Positions 46,341 through 58,197 of a DNA stretch of 64,000 bases are shown here, piece after piece (position 1 is the first letter of the stretch; each line of letters starts with the position of its first letter). The notes below the pieces were generated by a model. That model searched no databases. It was not told the DNA's origin and saw only the letters and a program-made list of their open reading frames with translations. Position numbers and translations under genes: made by a program. The stretch is from Rosa chinensis (taxonomy: Eukaryota; Streptophyta; Magnoliopsida; Rosales; Rosaceae): positions 26,823,001 through 26,887,000 of the forward strand of contig NC_037094.1 in the NCBI RefSeq assembly GCF_002994745.2. Reading direction: 5' to 3'.

Positions 46341-46562
46341 ACCTGTCAATGCGCAAACTTGCACTCCACTCCACTTGCAGCAATCTGTATTGCTTTCCCA
46401 AGAGGCAAGCGGTTTATACTCGTCAACGAGGCCTTGCTTGAACTGAAGAAGAGCATGGTTTTCTCTGTCCATGCACCTAATGTTGTTGCTCCAAGAACTT
46501 GAAGAGAAAATATTGAAAGTCATGACCAGCTGGAACAGTAGCCTCACCAAGATGGAATGCAT
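46341..46562 (-). pseudogene. Captured N-terminus of an LRR receptor-like protein
   Basis: ATG at 46562 opens a hydrophobic signal-peptide-like stretch. Then comes CMDRENHALLQFKQGLVDEY and SWESNTDCCKWSGVQV, the LRRNT_2 cap that begins plant receptor-like proteins of the EIX/Cf type (pattern CxxxERxALLxFKxGL...WxxxDCCxWxGV). The LRR array itself is absent: homology stops near 46341 and ligase homology starts at 46322. The parent is a defence-type cell-surface receptor gene elsewhere in the genome. The short frame ends at a stop soon after the junction. Confidence 0.75.
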
Positions 46563-47454
46563 GAACCTTGGTTTTAATGCAGTGCAGGGAGGGAATCAGT
46601 CTAGCTAGATAGGAAACTGTGTATGAGTGTTGAAAATGCAAATAATATGAGATTGTTTGCCGTGAGAAAAGCTGAAGTAAAAAGATTGAGGAAAATATGG
46701 GCGAATTAATATTGAAAAGGCAAATAACGTATGTTGTTGCACAAGTATTTTCATAAATCTTTTTCATATCCCAAACAAGAAAGATTAGATCTCTTTTTTA
46801 CTTTTAGTAGTGCACAAAGACCAGAATCTAACAGCCATGCTTATAACTATAGTTTTATATTTGGGATATCTTCTGTCTCCCACTGATTGAGTAAATGGTG
46901 ATCACTCAATGTAAAATACAATATTTAGAATTTTACCATACAATAGATTCTGGTATTCTCCAAGTGGACCTGTCATGAACCAAAAACTAACTCTTAACCC
47001 TATATAGCAAATTTATATCCATTTGAAGATATAAGCTGTGATGAATAGCAGTTCTAAACGCATACAAAATGCCAACAGTACAAAGCAGTTTAAGCCAAGC
47101 AAGTGCAAAGTACAACTCGATAGTTCCCTAGGCATTGTTTCAAATTATAATTAGTCCTCTAGGATAGTGCTCAACTAAAAAACCCAACCTTGAAACCCAA
47201 ATGTAATCATATAAACCCTAGGCAAATTCAATTCAAAACAAACCAAATTATATCCAGAAATCAAAGGAAGCAAAACTAGATCTATTCACAAGTAAACAGG
47301 GGAATCTAAATGCAATCATATAAGAGGAAAACAAAACTAGGTGTATCACTAAAACAACATATGTAGTGAAAGACCTAAATGAAAATTAAGCCAGAGAGAT
47401 AGATGAAGGAGAGAACTGTACACTTGAAGTTGAAGCAGAGTAAAGGAGCTGCTG

Positions 47455-47832
47455 CTACATAAGCGGTATGTTGGTGAAAGAGAAGCCCTTGTATCATTTG
47501 TAAGCACAGTAAGCAATCCGCACGTAATAGGAGCCCATAAATGAACAATATACCACCAAGAATTGCAAAGAACATTCCTGAAATTCAAAACCCTGAAATC
47601 AGAAAATCATAATCACACAAAATCCCAACAAGGGTGGAGTTAAGAGGGTACTGTGAGTTTTGCCGCCGCCGACGGGGTTATAGGCCATGAGGGAGCCGAC
47701 GACAATGCCAAGAACGGGAAGGGCAATGGTGATAGCGATCTCTTTGATTGGAGGCTTGTTCTTGATGGTGTAGGAGGTCTCCATCATTATGTCTTCGTCG
47801 GTAATGGAGAATGCGTGATCTACATACACCAC
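47455..47832 (-). pseudogene. Captured two-exon copy of a TMEM230-like membrane protein gene, broken
   Basis: Exon 1 (47832-47652) encodes VYVDHAFSITDEDIMMETSY, later PPIKEIAITIALPVLGI and GSLMAYNPVGGGKTH. Exon 2 (47577-47455) begins MFFAILGGILFIYG and ends YKGFSFTNIPLM before TAG. This matches the TMEM230/DUF872 family of small two-span membrane proteins of endomembrane trafficking across its length. The copy is dead: the expected start ATG is GTG (47830-47832), exon 2 has a one-base frameshift after FIYG and an in-frame TGA in AYK-stop-YKGF. The intron (47578-47651) keeps GT-AG. About 100 codons would be the family length. Confidence 0.8.
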
Positions 47833-48354
47833 GACTGAGATCTACATAATTGGGGATGAGGATTTTAGGGCTTCAAAATTGGGAATTTGGGATTTCAGAG
47901 TTAGCTGAGGTCTGTTGTGATTTGTATTCTAGAAATTCAACTTTGGGTTCTTGGGGTTTGGAATGATGGCATTTAGTTCTTCAACTAAGAGAAAATCTCT
48001 TTCTTTTGTTTTTTTCTTTTTTCCTCTCTAACTAGAGCCAAGTGATAAGGCTCCGACTCCCAGAGAATTCCAAAATTTTATACAAGGAATTAAGTATATC
48101 CTTACAATTATAATTTTCCTATAGCGCTAAAACATCCCGCCTAACAACATATGCAAGGACTTTCAATTTATATGCAAGGAGTTATCATTTTTTCAGATTT
48201 TGGAACACCAAATACAAGGACTTGTTATATTCCTTGCAAACTCATAGACACAAATGCAAGGACATACAAAATTCTTTGTATAAGCCAACCAATTGCAAGG
48301 AATTTATTAATCCTTGCATATCATTCGTTGTATTAGCCTAAATTTGTTGTAGTG

Positions 48355-50380
48355 TTTTTCTTCCTTTCTCTCGGATCATGCACTATCATCTGATCTTAAA
48401 GCTCTTGAGAAACTTTAAAATGAGTGGGCTGAGAACTCAGCTGTAACTTTCTAGTCCGTTCAACTTGAATTAAGAGAGTTACAATGTGAAAACCTCTGCT
48501 GGAAATCATTCCCCTCAGCCAACTTCAACAGCTCGAAAGTGCCACTTCTAATATTGATTCCAACACAACTTCACAAAAGTTTTCCAAAATCATGCCTTCT
48601 ATGCTTTGTTGAAAATCATAACAATCCAACAGCTGGATTGTTCTCTATCAAGGTAAAACCGCGTATTGTTCAGGAAAATCCTGTTTTGGTACATAGTTGC
48701 CATTCTGATTCTAATTTGTGTGTGCATGTCCTATTTTCTTCCAAATTCAGCTTATCCTCGCAATGGGCCATGTTCCTACAGTGATGCTTAGTTCAACCCA
48801 TGAGATCTTCACCTTCATCTTGCTCTGAAACTTACAAGAGTGATAATTGATAAGTTTCATAAATTACATCGAATATCTTCCTTCTTGTTCAAGCTCTATC
48901 TATTGTTTCAAGTTCAATAACATAGTGATCTTTAGATATCATGTGTTTCTAAGCTCACTCAGAATCTTATCTCATGTCTCATGTGCAACATTCAGCTTAC
49001 TCTGTTTCAAGATCTTGCCAAGATCATCTTTTACAATCTGCCTTGTAGACCATTTGATAAATTGTCTTTATTATCAAGAGCAAAGCATTATTCGAACCAA
49101 GAGCAAGGCAGCAACTTACTTACCAAGCTTGAAGATTTCTGAATAGAACCAAGAGTAAGACCAGTTGACCACGAGCTCGAGACTTCAATTGAAACCCATA
49201 AATTCATGATAGAGTGAGAGACAGATTGATCTTGGCGTCAACTGAAAACCCAGACATTAAGAGAAAGTCGTTTTCCAAATGCTTCTCAAGGTGGGGGCAA
49301 TGGAGATCGCGGAGAAGGAAGTGGTGGTGGTGTGAAAGGCTTTGGATATGGTTCCAGATCAAGAGAGACATGGTTAAAAGTTCTTTCGCTGCTTCTTAGC
49401 TTAGACGAGACATGTCACTACTAGAATAATGCTAATAGACATTACGTCATTTAAATCGGTTCAGATTTCATGCGATGTAAAAAAGTATTATAACATCGAT
49501 TTCTGAAAATCCGATTTCTATTTATATAATTAACATCGTTTGTTACTGTTGACCGATGTCTATATTTTGATTCCAAATTTTCAAAAACGCGGAAAGACTA
49601 GGTTAAAAAATTTCGTACATGCGGGGAACAAAAATTTTCCACTTTACCTCACTCACTCACACACACACATAAAACTCAAGACCCATTTTCTCTCTCGCTT
49701 TTCTTGAAAACCCTATCCTTCTCCTCCTTCCCTTCTCGCTCTCTCGCTCTCTATTTCTCTTTCTCCCCGTCCTAATCGAACCAAACCACAAAACTCTGGA
49801 AAACGAATTCGCAGAGATTTCTTTGTGGCTCATCTCGGAGGTGGTCCAGGTGGACTGGACGGAGCAATGTAACCATGCTTCTAGTCGTGGCCGGAGGACG
49901 TGCAGCCTGGCCTTGACTCGTCGGAGGAAGGCGAAGAAGATGGTGGCTGCGGTCAGTCCACTCTGGTGGTCGGAGATCAGTGACAGAGGAGAGAGAGTCC
50001 TCCAGATCCACTTTCTCTCTCTCTTCTCTGTACAATCATGAAGAAAGAGAATGTGTGCTCAAGCCTACAAATTTTGTATAAACTTGGCTATATAGCTCTA
50101 GTAAGAGGACACGTGTCAGCTTGGGTCCTGTTTGGGTTGTTCTTCAAATGGAATTCAAGGCCCGAACCGATACAAATTTTATACATAATGGGCAGGGCCC
50201 AAATTTTTTTAAAATCTTTTTATAGAGACCGGACCGAATAGACCAGTTTTGAAACGGACCGGTTCGCTTTTCCGGGCTTTCGGGCTAAAAAGCCCGTCAC
50301 TACTAGTGTTGATTACAACTTGCAAAGCATGACATGACTTGCGACATCTGGGCTCTCATGCTCCAAGAGCGCAATCCATT
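48355..50380. other. Spacer upstream of BRR2, no intact gene
   Basis: 48360-49400 has many short exon-like but stop-rich pieces and looks like decayed transposon or gene sequence I cannot name. At 49416 the string CACTACTAGAATAATGC looks like another CACTA left terminus; a CACTACTAGTG at about 50298-50308 is the only candidate for a partner, but it lacks the inverted subterminal sequence and TSDs do not match. 50140-50290 contains inverted GGCCCGAACC / GGACCGGTTCG wording of a common dispersed plant repeat. Confidence 0.4.
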
Positions 50381-50384
50381 GAGG

Positions 50385-50800
50385 TGGGCCGACCTATCCC
50401 CCCCCATATCGGCCCAAGGGAATTTTACCAGCTTTACCCCAGAAACGACTACATATCCTGTTTTGAAGTCATCAGTAGTCGGTTTAGGATAGTGAGTAGT
50501 ATTTAGGGTTTAGCTCGTACTGCGATTTCATACCCGAAAACTAAACCCTCGCTCTTGCAAAGCCGGAATCGAAGAACTACGTCACAACCAACCGTGAGAG
50601 TGCTTTCTCTTTTATCTTTTCAATTTCATCAATTTTTCTCAGCTAGGGTTTCAATTTACTCTATTTCCATCTCGCAATTTCAATTATATACTTTGTGATC
50701 TTCTTGCGATCAGAATTTACCTATTGATTTTGAGACCACAAGTTTGCTAAAACCCTAGGCTCATTGTAGTTTTGTTACTGTTTTGATTTTGTTAGGGTTT
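50385..50800 (+). promoter_or_regulatory. BRR2 promoter with site II and telo-box motifs
   Basis: TGGGCC at 50385-50390 and GGCCCA at 50411-50416 are site II-type elements. A perfect telo box TTAGGGTTT lies at 50503-50511, another at 50792-50800, and partial copies occur at about 50542 and 50751. In plants the pairing of site II motifs with a telo box near the transcription start is typical of genes for translation, ribosome and RNA-processing factors expressed in dividing cells, which fits a core spliceosome gene. The transcription start is not known. Confidence 0.55.
50594..50795 (+). other. Possible 5'UTR intron of BRR2
   Basis: A GTGAGAG donor at 50594 and a TTTTGTTAG acceptor ending 50795 bound a 202-base, T-rich stretch just upstream of the start codon at 50815. 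The left side (CAACCAACC) looks exonic. This is inference; a cDNA would decide it. If it is right, the telo box at 50792 overlaps the acceptor and is not a promoter element. Confidence 0.4.
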
Positions 50801-50814
50801 TTTGAGATCTCAAA

Positions 50815-53800
50815 ATGTCGCAGCAGAACTTGGGCGGTGGTGCGGAGGCGCACGCTCGGTTCAAGCAGTACGAGTATAGGGCCAACTCGAGTCTGGTCCT
50901 GACCACAGACTCTCGGCCACGTGACACGCACGAGCCAACCGGCGAGCCGGAATCTCTCTGGGGAAAGATTGACCCCAAGAGCTTTGGTGACAGGGCGTAC
51001 AGGGGAAGGCCACCGGAGTTGGATGATAAGCTTAAGAAGTCGAAGAAGAAGAAGGAGCGTGATCCCAATGCCGAGCCTGCCCCTGTTCGGCAGAGCAAAA
51101 GGCGCCGGCTGCATGAGGAGAGTGTGCTCACGGCCACGGAGGAAGGGGTTTACCAGCCTAAGACGAAAGAGACCCGGGCGGCGTATGAGGCTATGCTTAG
51201 TGTGATTCAGCAGCAGTTGGGTGGGCAGCCCTTGAATATAGTGAGTGGTGCGGCTGATGAGATTTTGGCTGTGCTTAAGAATGAGACGTTTAAGAATCCT
51301 GAAAAGAAAAAAGAGATTGAGAAGTTGTTGAACCCTATACCTACAACGGTGTTTGATACTTTGGTTCAGATTGGGAGGTTGATCACTGACTACCAAGACG
51401 GGAGTGACGCTGGTGGGTCTGCAGTGGCTAATGGTGATGAAGCTCTGGATGATGATGTTGGTGTTGCAGTTGAGTTTGAAGAGAATGAGGAGGATGAGGA
51501 GGAGAGCGATCTTGACATGGTCCAGGAGGACGAGGAAGAGGAGGATGATGATGATGATGTGGCTGAACGACATGAGTCTGGGGCTATGCAAATGGGAGGT
51601 GGCATTGATGATGATGAAATGCAGGAAGCCAATGAGGGTCTGAGTCTTAATGTTCAGGATATTGATGCTTACTGGCTTCAGAGAAAGATATCTGAAGCTT
51701 ATGAGAAACAGATTGATCCACAACAATGCCAGAAGCTTGCTGAAGAGGTGCTAAAGATCCTTCCTGAAGGTGATGACAGGGATGTTGAATCAAAGCTACT
51801 GTTGCACCTTCAGTTTGACAAGTTCAGTCTTATCAAGTTTCTGTTGCGAAACCGGCTGAAGATTTTCTGGTGCACCCGTTTGGCAAGAGCTGAAGACCAA
51901 GATGAGAGGAAGAACATCGAGGAGGAAATGTTGCGTCTGGGTCGTAAAGATTTGGATTCAATTGTGGACCAGTTACATGCCACAAGGGCTAGTGCAAAGG
52001 AGAGGCAAAAGAACTTGGAGAAGAGTATTAGAGAGGAGGCTCGCAGGTTGAAGGATGAAAGTGGTGGAGACGGGGACAGGGCTAGGAGGGGGCTTGTGGA
52101 TAGAGATGCTGATAGTGGTTGGTTGAAGAGCCAGGCTCAGCTGCTTGATCTTGACAGCCTCGCACAAGAGCAAAGTCGACTATTGGTGTCAAAGAAGTGT
52201 GTTCTTCCAGATGGGTCTTATAGACATCCCAGCAAGGGTTATGAAGAAATCCATGTGCCAGCATTGAAGCCTAAACCATTTGATGCTGATGAGAAACTTG
52301 TAAAAATATCTGCTATGCCAGAGTGGGCTCGACCAGCTTTCAAAGGAATGTCTCAGTTGAACAGGGTACAGAGTAAAGTCTACAATACTGCTCTTTTTGA
52401 AGCGGAAAATATCCTCCTATGCGCTCCTACTGGGGCAGGGAAAACTAATGTTGCAGTGCTAACTATCCTTCAGCAGTTTGCACTGCACATGAATCCGGAG
52501 GATGGTTCGATAAACCACAATGCTTATAAGATTGTGTACGTCGCCCCTATGAAAGCCCTTGTTGCTGAAGTGGTTGGCAATTTGTCTAATCGTTTGCAGG
52601 ATTATGGTGTCACAGTGAGGGAACTAAGTGGTGACCAATCAATGACTCGCCAACAAATTGAAGAGACTCAGATTATTGTCACAACTCCTGAGAAGTGGGA
52701 TATCATCACCAGAAAGTCAGGAGATCGTACTTATACCCAACTTGTCACACTTCTGATAATTGATGAGATTCATCTTCTTCATGATAATAGAGGCCCTGTT
52801 CTTGAAAGCATTGTTGCTAGAACTGTTAGGCAGATAGAGACCACGAAACAACACATTCGGTTGGTGGGTTTATCTGCTACACTACCTAACTATCAAGATG
52901 TGGCACTCTTCTTGCGTGTTGATAAGGGTCTGTTTCATTTTGACAATAGTTACAGACCTGTCCCTCTTTCTCAACAGTATATTGGAATCATGGTAAGGAA
53001 GCCATTGCAGAGGTTCCAATTGATGAATGATATCTGCTACGAAAAGGTGATGGCTGGGGCTGGAAAACATCAAGTTCTGATTTTTGTCCACTCAAGGAAG
53101 GAAACAGCCAAAACAGCTCGTGCTATACGAGACACAGCTCTTGCTAATGATACCCTTGGTAGATTTCTGAAAGAAGACAGTGCAAGCAGGGAAATTCTTC
53201 ATACTCATACTGAATTGGTCAAGAGCAATGATCTTAAAGACCTACTACCATATGGTTTTGCTATTCATCACGCTGGGTTGAACAGGGCTGATCGCCAATT
53301 GGTTGAGGATCTCTTTAGTGATGGGCATGTACAGGTTTTGGTTTCCACTGCAACACTGGCTTGGGGTGTGAATCTTCCAGCTCACACTGTGATAATCAAA
53401 GGAACTCAGGTTTATGATCCAGAAAAGGGTGCATGGACTGAACTAAGTCCACTTGATGTTATGCAGATGTTGGGTCGTGCAGGAAGACCTCAGTTTGATT
53501 CATATGGAGAAGGGATAATCATTACTGGACACAATGAACTACAATACTACCTTTCCTTGATGAACCAACAACTTCCTATTGAAAGTCAGTTTGTGTCCAA
53601 ATTGGCAGATCAATTGAATGCTGAAATTGTTCTTGGTACGGTCCAAAATGCCAGAGAAGCTTGTACTTGGTTAGGATACACTTATTTGTTTGTTCGCATG
53701 TTACGTAATCCAACGCTGTATCGTTTGGAAGCTGATGTTCTCTCAAGAGATATTACATTGGAGGAGAGGCGAGCTGATCTGGTAATCATAACTTCACTTT

Positions 53801-56800
53801 AATATTTTATTTTCTGATTTTGTTTACACCGTCTGTCATTTTCTTGTTTATCATGTTTGTCTTTTTACTTTCCTTGCAATTTGTTGTTAGTAGAATGCAG
53901 CTGTTGTCTAATCTTAGAGTTAAGGATATTTGTTTGATGTTTTTGCTGGTGTCTTTAGTTGTAGCTCTTTGGTCTTAGTGCATATTCCGTCTACTGTTCT
54001 CTAACTTCTCCTTTGTGATTAATAGCTGTTTCCCACAAATAAGTGTCTTGGACATATTACTTATAATAGCATATTAATAACATGGGACAATTAAATTAGA
54101 AAAGCTAAAAGGTTTGACCTCGTAAATGGTAAATGTAGTAGCCATAGAAGTTTTCTGTTTCATTCTATATGATGATATTTGAGTCTGGGATGACCACTGG
54201 GACAGTTTTTGGTACTTGAAAGTTTTTCCTAAATGTTTGTGCCTTGTTATGTCTTTAATTCAATCTTGGCTGAAGTTAACTTATTTCTGTTCTTGCTGGG
54301 TTACAATCTGATTTCGCTTTTTGCTGACTTTTTCTTATTTTGTTCATGCTGTTATCCATGATATCATACTTTTGCAGTGTCGTTCCCTCAAACTGTATCT
54401 CTTATGGAATCTCACGTTGTCTTAAAACTTTGTTGTTTACAGATCCATTCTGCTGCAACCATCTTGGACAAGAACAATTTGATTAAGTACGACAGGAAAA
54501 GCGGATATTTCCAAGTAACGGACTTGGGTCGAATTGCTAGCTATTACTACATAAGTCATGGAACAATATCTACATATAATGAGCATTTGAAGCCAACAAT
54601 GGGGGACATTGAGCTTTGTAGATTGTTCTCGCTCAGTGAAGAATTTAAGTATGTCACTGTTCGGCAGGATGAAAAGATGGAACTGGCAAAGTTATTAGAC
54701 CGTGTTCCGATTCCAGTGAAGGAAAGCCTTGAAGAGCCCAGTGCAAAGATTAATGTGCTGTTGCAAGCATATATTTCACAGCTGAAGCTTGAAGGGCTCT
54801 CATTGACATCTGACATGGTTTACATTACTCAGGTTTGTATGGTTAATTCTTATTTTTGCTACTGTTGGGAAATACTGCAGCTTGCTTTAGTATTTATTTT
54901 GGTTTTGTTTCTCTGTCTATAGTCTGCATAAATTTTCACTTCAACTAGGTTTATTATTATTTTTTTTATGTTTTATTTTTTTGCCTTTGTTTATGTCTCG
55001 GATATTGACTTATCAATTTGTTTTCCCTTGGTCAGAGTGCTGGGCGTCTTCTAAGAGCTCTTTTCGAGATTGTCTTGAAACGGGGATGGGCTCTACTCGC
55101 AGAAAAGGCTTTGAACTTGTGTAAAATGGTTAACAAGAGGATGTGGAGTGTCCAGACGCCACTTCGCCAATTCCATGGAATAACAAATGATATCTTAATC
55201 AAGTTGGAGAAGAAGGATTTGGCCTGGGATAGATATTATGACCTCTCCTCACAGGAACTTGGGGAGCTTATACGAATGCCAAAGATGGGAAGAACACTCC
55301 ACAAGTTCATCCACCAGTTCCCCAAATTAAACCTTGCAGCACATGTGCAGCCAATCACTCGCACTGTATTAAGGGTTGAACTTACTGTAACACCAGACTT
55401 CCAATGGGAGGACAAAGTTCATGGATATGTGGAGCCATTTTGGGTAATAGTGGAGGATAATGATGGAGAGTATATTCTTCATCATGAGTATTTTCTGCTG
55501 AAGAAGCAGTATATTGATGAGGATCATACTTTGAACTTTACAGTGCAAATTTATGAACCTCTTCCACCTCAATACTTCATTCGTGTCGTGTCTGATAGGT
55601 GGCTTGGGTCGCAAACTGTTTTACCTGTTTCATTCAGACACCTTATCTTACCTGAAAAGTATCCTCCTCCGACGGAGTTGTTGGACTTGCAACCACTTCC
55701 TGTAACAGCATTGAGAAATTCGTCGTATGAAGCTCTCTATGATTTTAAGCATTTTAACCCCATCCAGACGCAGGTCTTCACTGTTCTGTATAATTCCGAT
55801 GACAACGTCTTAGTTGCTGCACCAACAGGGAGTGGCAAGACCATATGTGCAGAGTTTGCTGTATTGAGGAATCATCAAAAGGCCTCTGAGACTGGCATGC
55901 GTGTTGTGTATATTGCACCTATTGAAGGTCTTGCCAAGGAACGGTACACTGACTGGCAGAAGAAGTTTGGAACTGGTCCAAAGGGTCTAAATCTACGTGT
56001 TGTTGAATTAACAGGGGAAACAGCCACAGACTTAAAACTGCTTGAGAAAGGTCAGATTATCATCAGCACTCCAGACAAGTGGGATGCTTTATCTCGGCGG
56101 TGGAAACAGAGGAAACATGTTCAGCAGGTTAGCCTTTTTATTATAGATGAAGTCCACTTGATTGGTGGTCAGGGTGGTCCCATTTTGGAGGTGATAGTCT
56201 CTAGGATGAGACACATAGCAAGTCAAGGTGAGAACAGAATTCGTATTGTGGCTCTGTCCACTTCTCTTGCAAATGCCAAGGATCTTGGAGAATGGATAGG
56301 TGCTACCTCTCATGGCCTTTTCAATTTTCCGCCTGGTGTGCGCCCAGTGCCACTTGAAATACACATTCAGGGGGTGGATTTAGCAAATTTTGAAGCAAGG
56401 ATGCAAGCGATGGCAAAACCAACATACACTGCAATTGTTCAACATGCCAAGAATGGGAAACCAGCTCTTGTGTATGTTCCTACAAGGAAACATGCCCGCC
56501 TGACAGCTTTGGATCTGATGACTTACTCAGATGCAGATGGTGCTGAGAGTCCGCCATTTTTATTGCGGTCTGCAGAAGAGATAGAGCCTTTTGTTGAGAA
56601 AATTAGTGATGAGATCTTGGCACGCACACTGCGCCATGGAGTGGGCTACTTGCATGAGGGCTTAACGAGCGATGATCAAGACATTGTGTCAACTCTTTTT
56701 GAAGCTGAGTACATTCAAGTGTGTGTCATGAGTGGTTCAATGTGTTGGGGAGTGCCATTGTCTGCCCATTTAGTGGTTGTGATGGGAACTCAATATTATG

Positions 56801-58197
56801 ATGGCCGGGAAAACATCCATTCTGATTACCCTGTTACTGATCTATTGCAGATGATGGGGCATGCCAGTCGCCCTAAGCTTGATAATTCTGGGAAATGTGT
56901 CATCTTCTGCCATGCTCCTCGTAAAGAATACTACATGAAGTTCTTATACGAAGCATTCCCTGTTGAAAGCCATTTGCACCATTACCTACATGATAATCTA
57001 AATGCAGAAGTTGTTGCTCGAATTATTGAGAACAAGCAAGATGCTGTTGATTACCTTACCTGGACCTTCTTGTACAGGAGGCTCACACAGAATCCCAATT
57101 ATTATAATCTTCAGGGAGTTACTCAGAGGCATCTTTCTGATTACCTCTCAGAGCTTGTAGAAAATACACTGAGCGACTTGGAGGCAAGCAAGTGTGTTTC
57201 TATAGAGGATGACATTGATCTTTCGCCTTTGAATCTTGGCATGATAGCTTCATATTATTACATCAGTTATACTACCATCGAGCGTTTCAGTTCTTCCTTA
57301 ACTTCCAAAACAAAGATGAAGGGTCTTCTTGAGATTCTAACTCATGCTTCTGAGTATTCGCAACTTCCTATACGACCTGGGGAGGAAGAGGTTATTCGAA
57401 GGTTGATCAACCACCAGAGATTTTCTTTTGAGAATCCGAAATGCACAGATCCTCACATCAAAGCAAATGCTCTGCTTCAGGCCCATTTTGCGAGGCATCA
57501 TGTGGCTGGTAACCTAGCATTGGACCAGCGGGAGGTCCTCCTTTCTGCAAGTAGGTTGCTTCAGGCAATGGTTGATGTCATTTCCAGCAATGGCTGGCTA
57601 AACCTTGCTCTCCTAGCAATGGAAGTCAGCCAAATGGTTACTCAGGGAATGTGGGACCGTGACTCGATGCTTTTACAGCTTCCTCACTTCACAAAGGAGC
57701 TGGCAAAGAGATGCCAAGATGAAAAGAGTATAGAGAGGGTATCTGATTTGGTGGACATGGAGAGTGATGAGAGGCGCGAACTACTTCAGGAGCTACTTCA
57801 GATGTCAGAGACAGAGATCGAAGATATTGAACAATACTGCAAAAGGTTTCCCAACATTGAAATGACATTTAAGGTGCTGGATAGTGAGAATGTGATGGCC
57901 GGGGAAGAAATCACTTTGCAAGTTGATATGGAGCGTGAACGGGTTGGCCCTGTTGATGCTCCAAGGTATCCCAAGACCAAGGAAGAGGGATGGTGGCTGG
58001 TAGTTGGGGATACCAAGGCTAACTCACTGCTTGCCATCAAGAGAGTTCCTCCGCAAAAGAAGGCCAAGGTCAAGCTTGGATTTGCGGCTCCTGCAGAAGC
58101 TGGAAAGAAGACGTATACTCTCTATTTCATGTGTGATTCTTACTTGGGATGTGATGAGGAACATAGCTTCACTGTAGATGTACAAGAAGCAGAGTAG
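50815..58197 (+). CDS. BRR2A: Pre-mRNA splicing helicase BRR2 (DExH12, U5 snRNP 200-kDa type)
   Basis: Exons 50815-53781, 54443-54832 and 55036-58197 join in frame to 6519 nt, 2172 aa (Arabidopsis BRR2a about 2171). The protein unwinds U4/U6 snRNA during spliceosome activation. An acidic tract (about 220-250) lies in the N-terminal region. The first helicase cassette is complete: APTGAGKT (537-544), DEIH (650-653), SAT (687-689) and QMLGRAGR (884-891), then a Sec63 unit. The second cassette keeps APTGSGKT (1381-1388) and DEVH (1490-1493), but has STS for SAT (1527-1529) and QMMGHASR for QRxGRxGR (1724-1731), then a second Sec63 unit ending in an Ig-like domain. Such decay of the C-terminal cassette is conserved in the family: it regulates rather than unwinds. 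The frame is intact; introns are 661 and 203 bp. Confidence 0.97.

Larger units (their letters stand above)
45196..48354. mobile_element. Complete non-autonomous CACTA element with multiple captured gene fragments
   Basis: It starts CACTACAAGAAAAAAGGC (45196) and ends AATTTGTTGTAGTG (48354). The 3-bp TSD is TTT on both sides (45193-45195, 48355-48357). Both ends carry many subterminal copies of TGCAAGGAAT in direct and inverted form (45215-45450, 48100-48325), as transposase-binding repeats of CACTA elements do. There is no transposase gene. The 3.16-kb interior carries, all on the minus strand, pieces of a TMEM230-like gene, an LRR receptor-like protein and a D-Ala-D-Ala ligase homologue. 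Confidence 0.88.

Noticed and set aside
50761..51726. 321-codon open frame on the minus strand
   Set aside because: It is a shadow of BRR2 exon 1; the sense strand has the full conserved helicase N-terminus and the antisense product is Leu/Ile/Ser-rich with no family.
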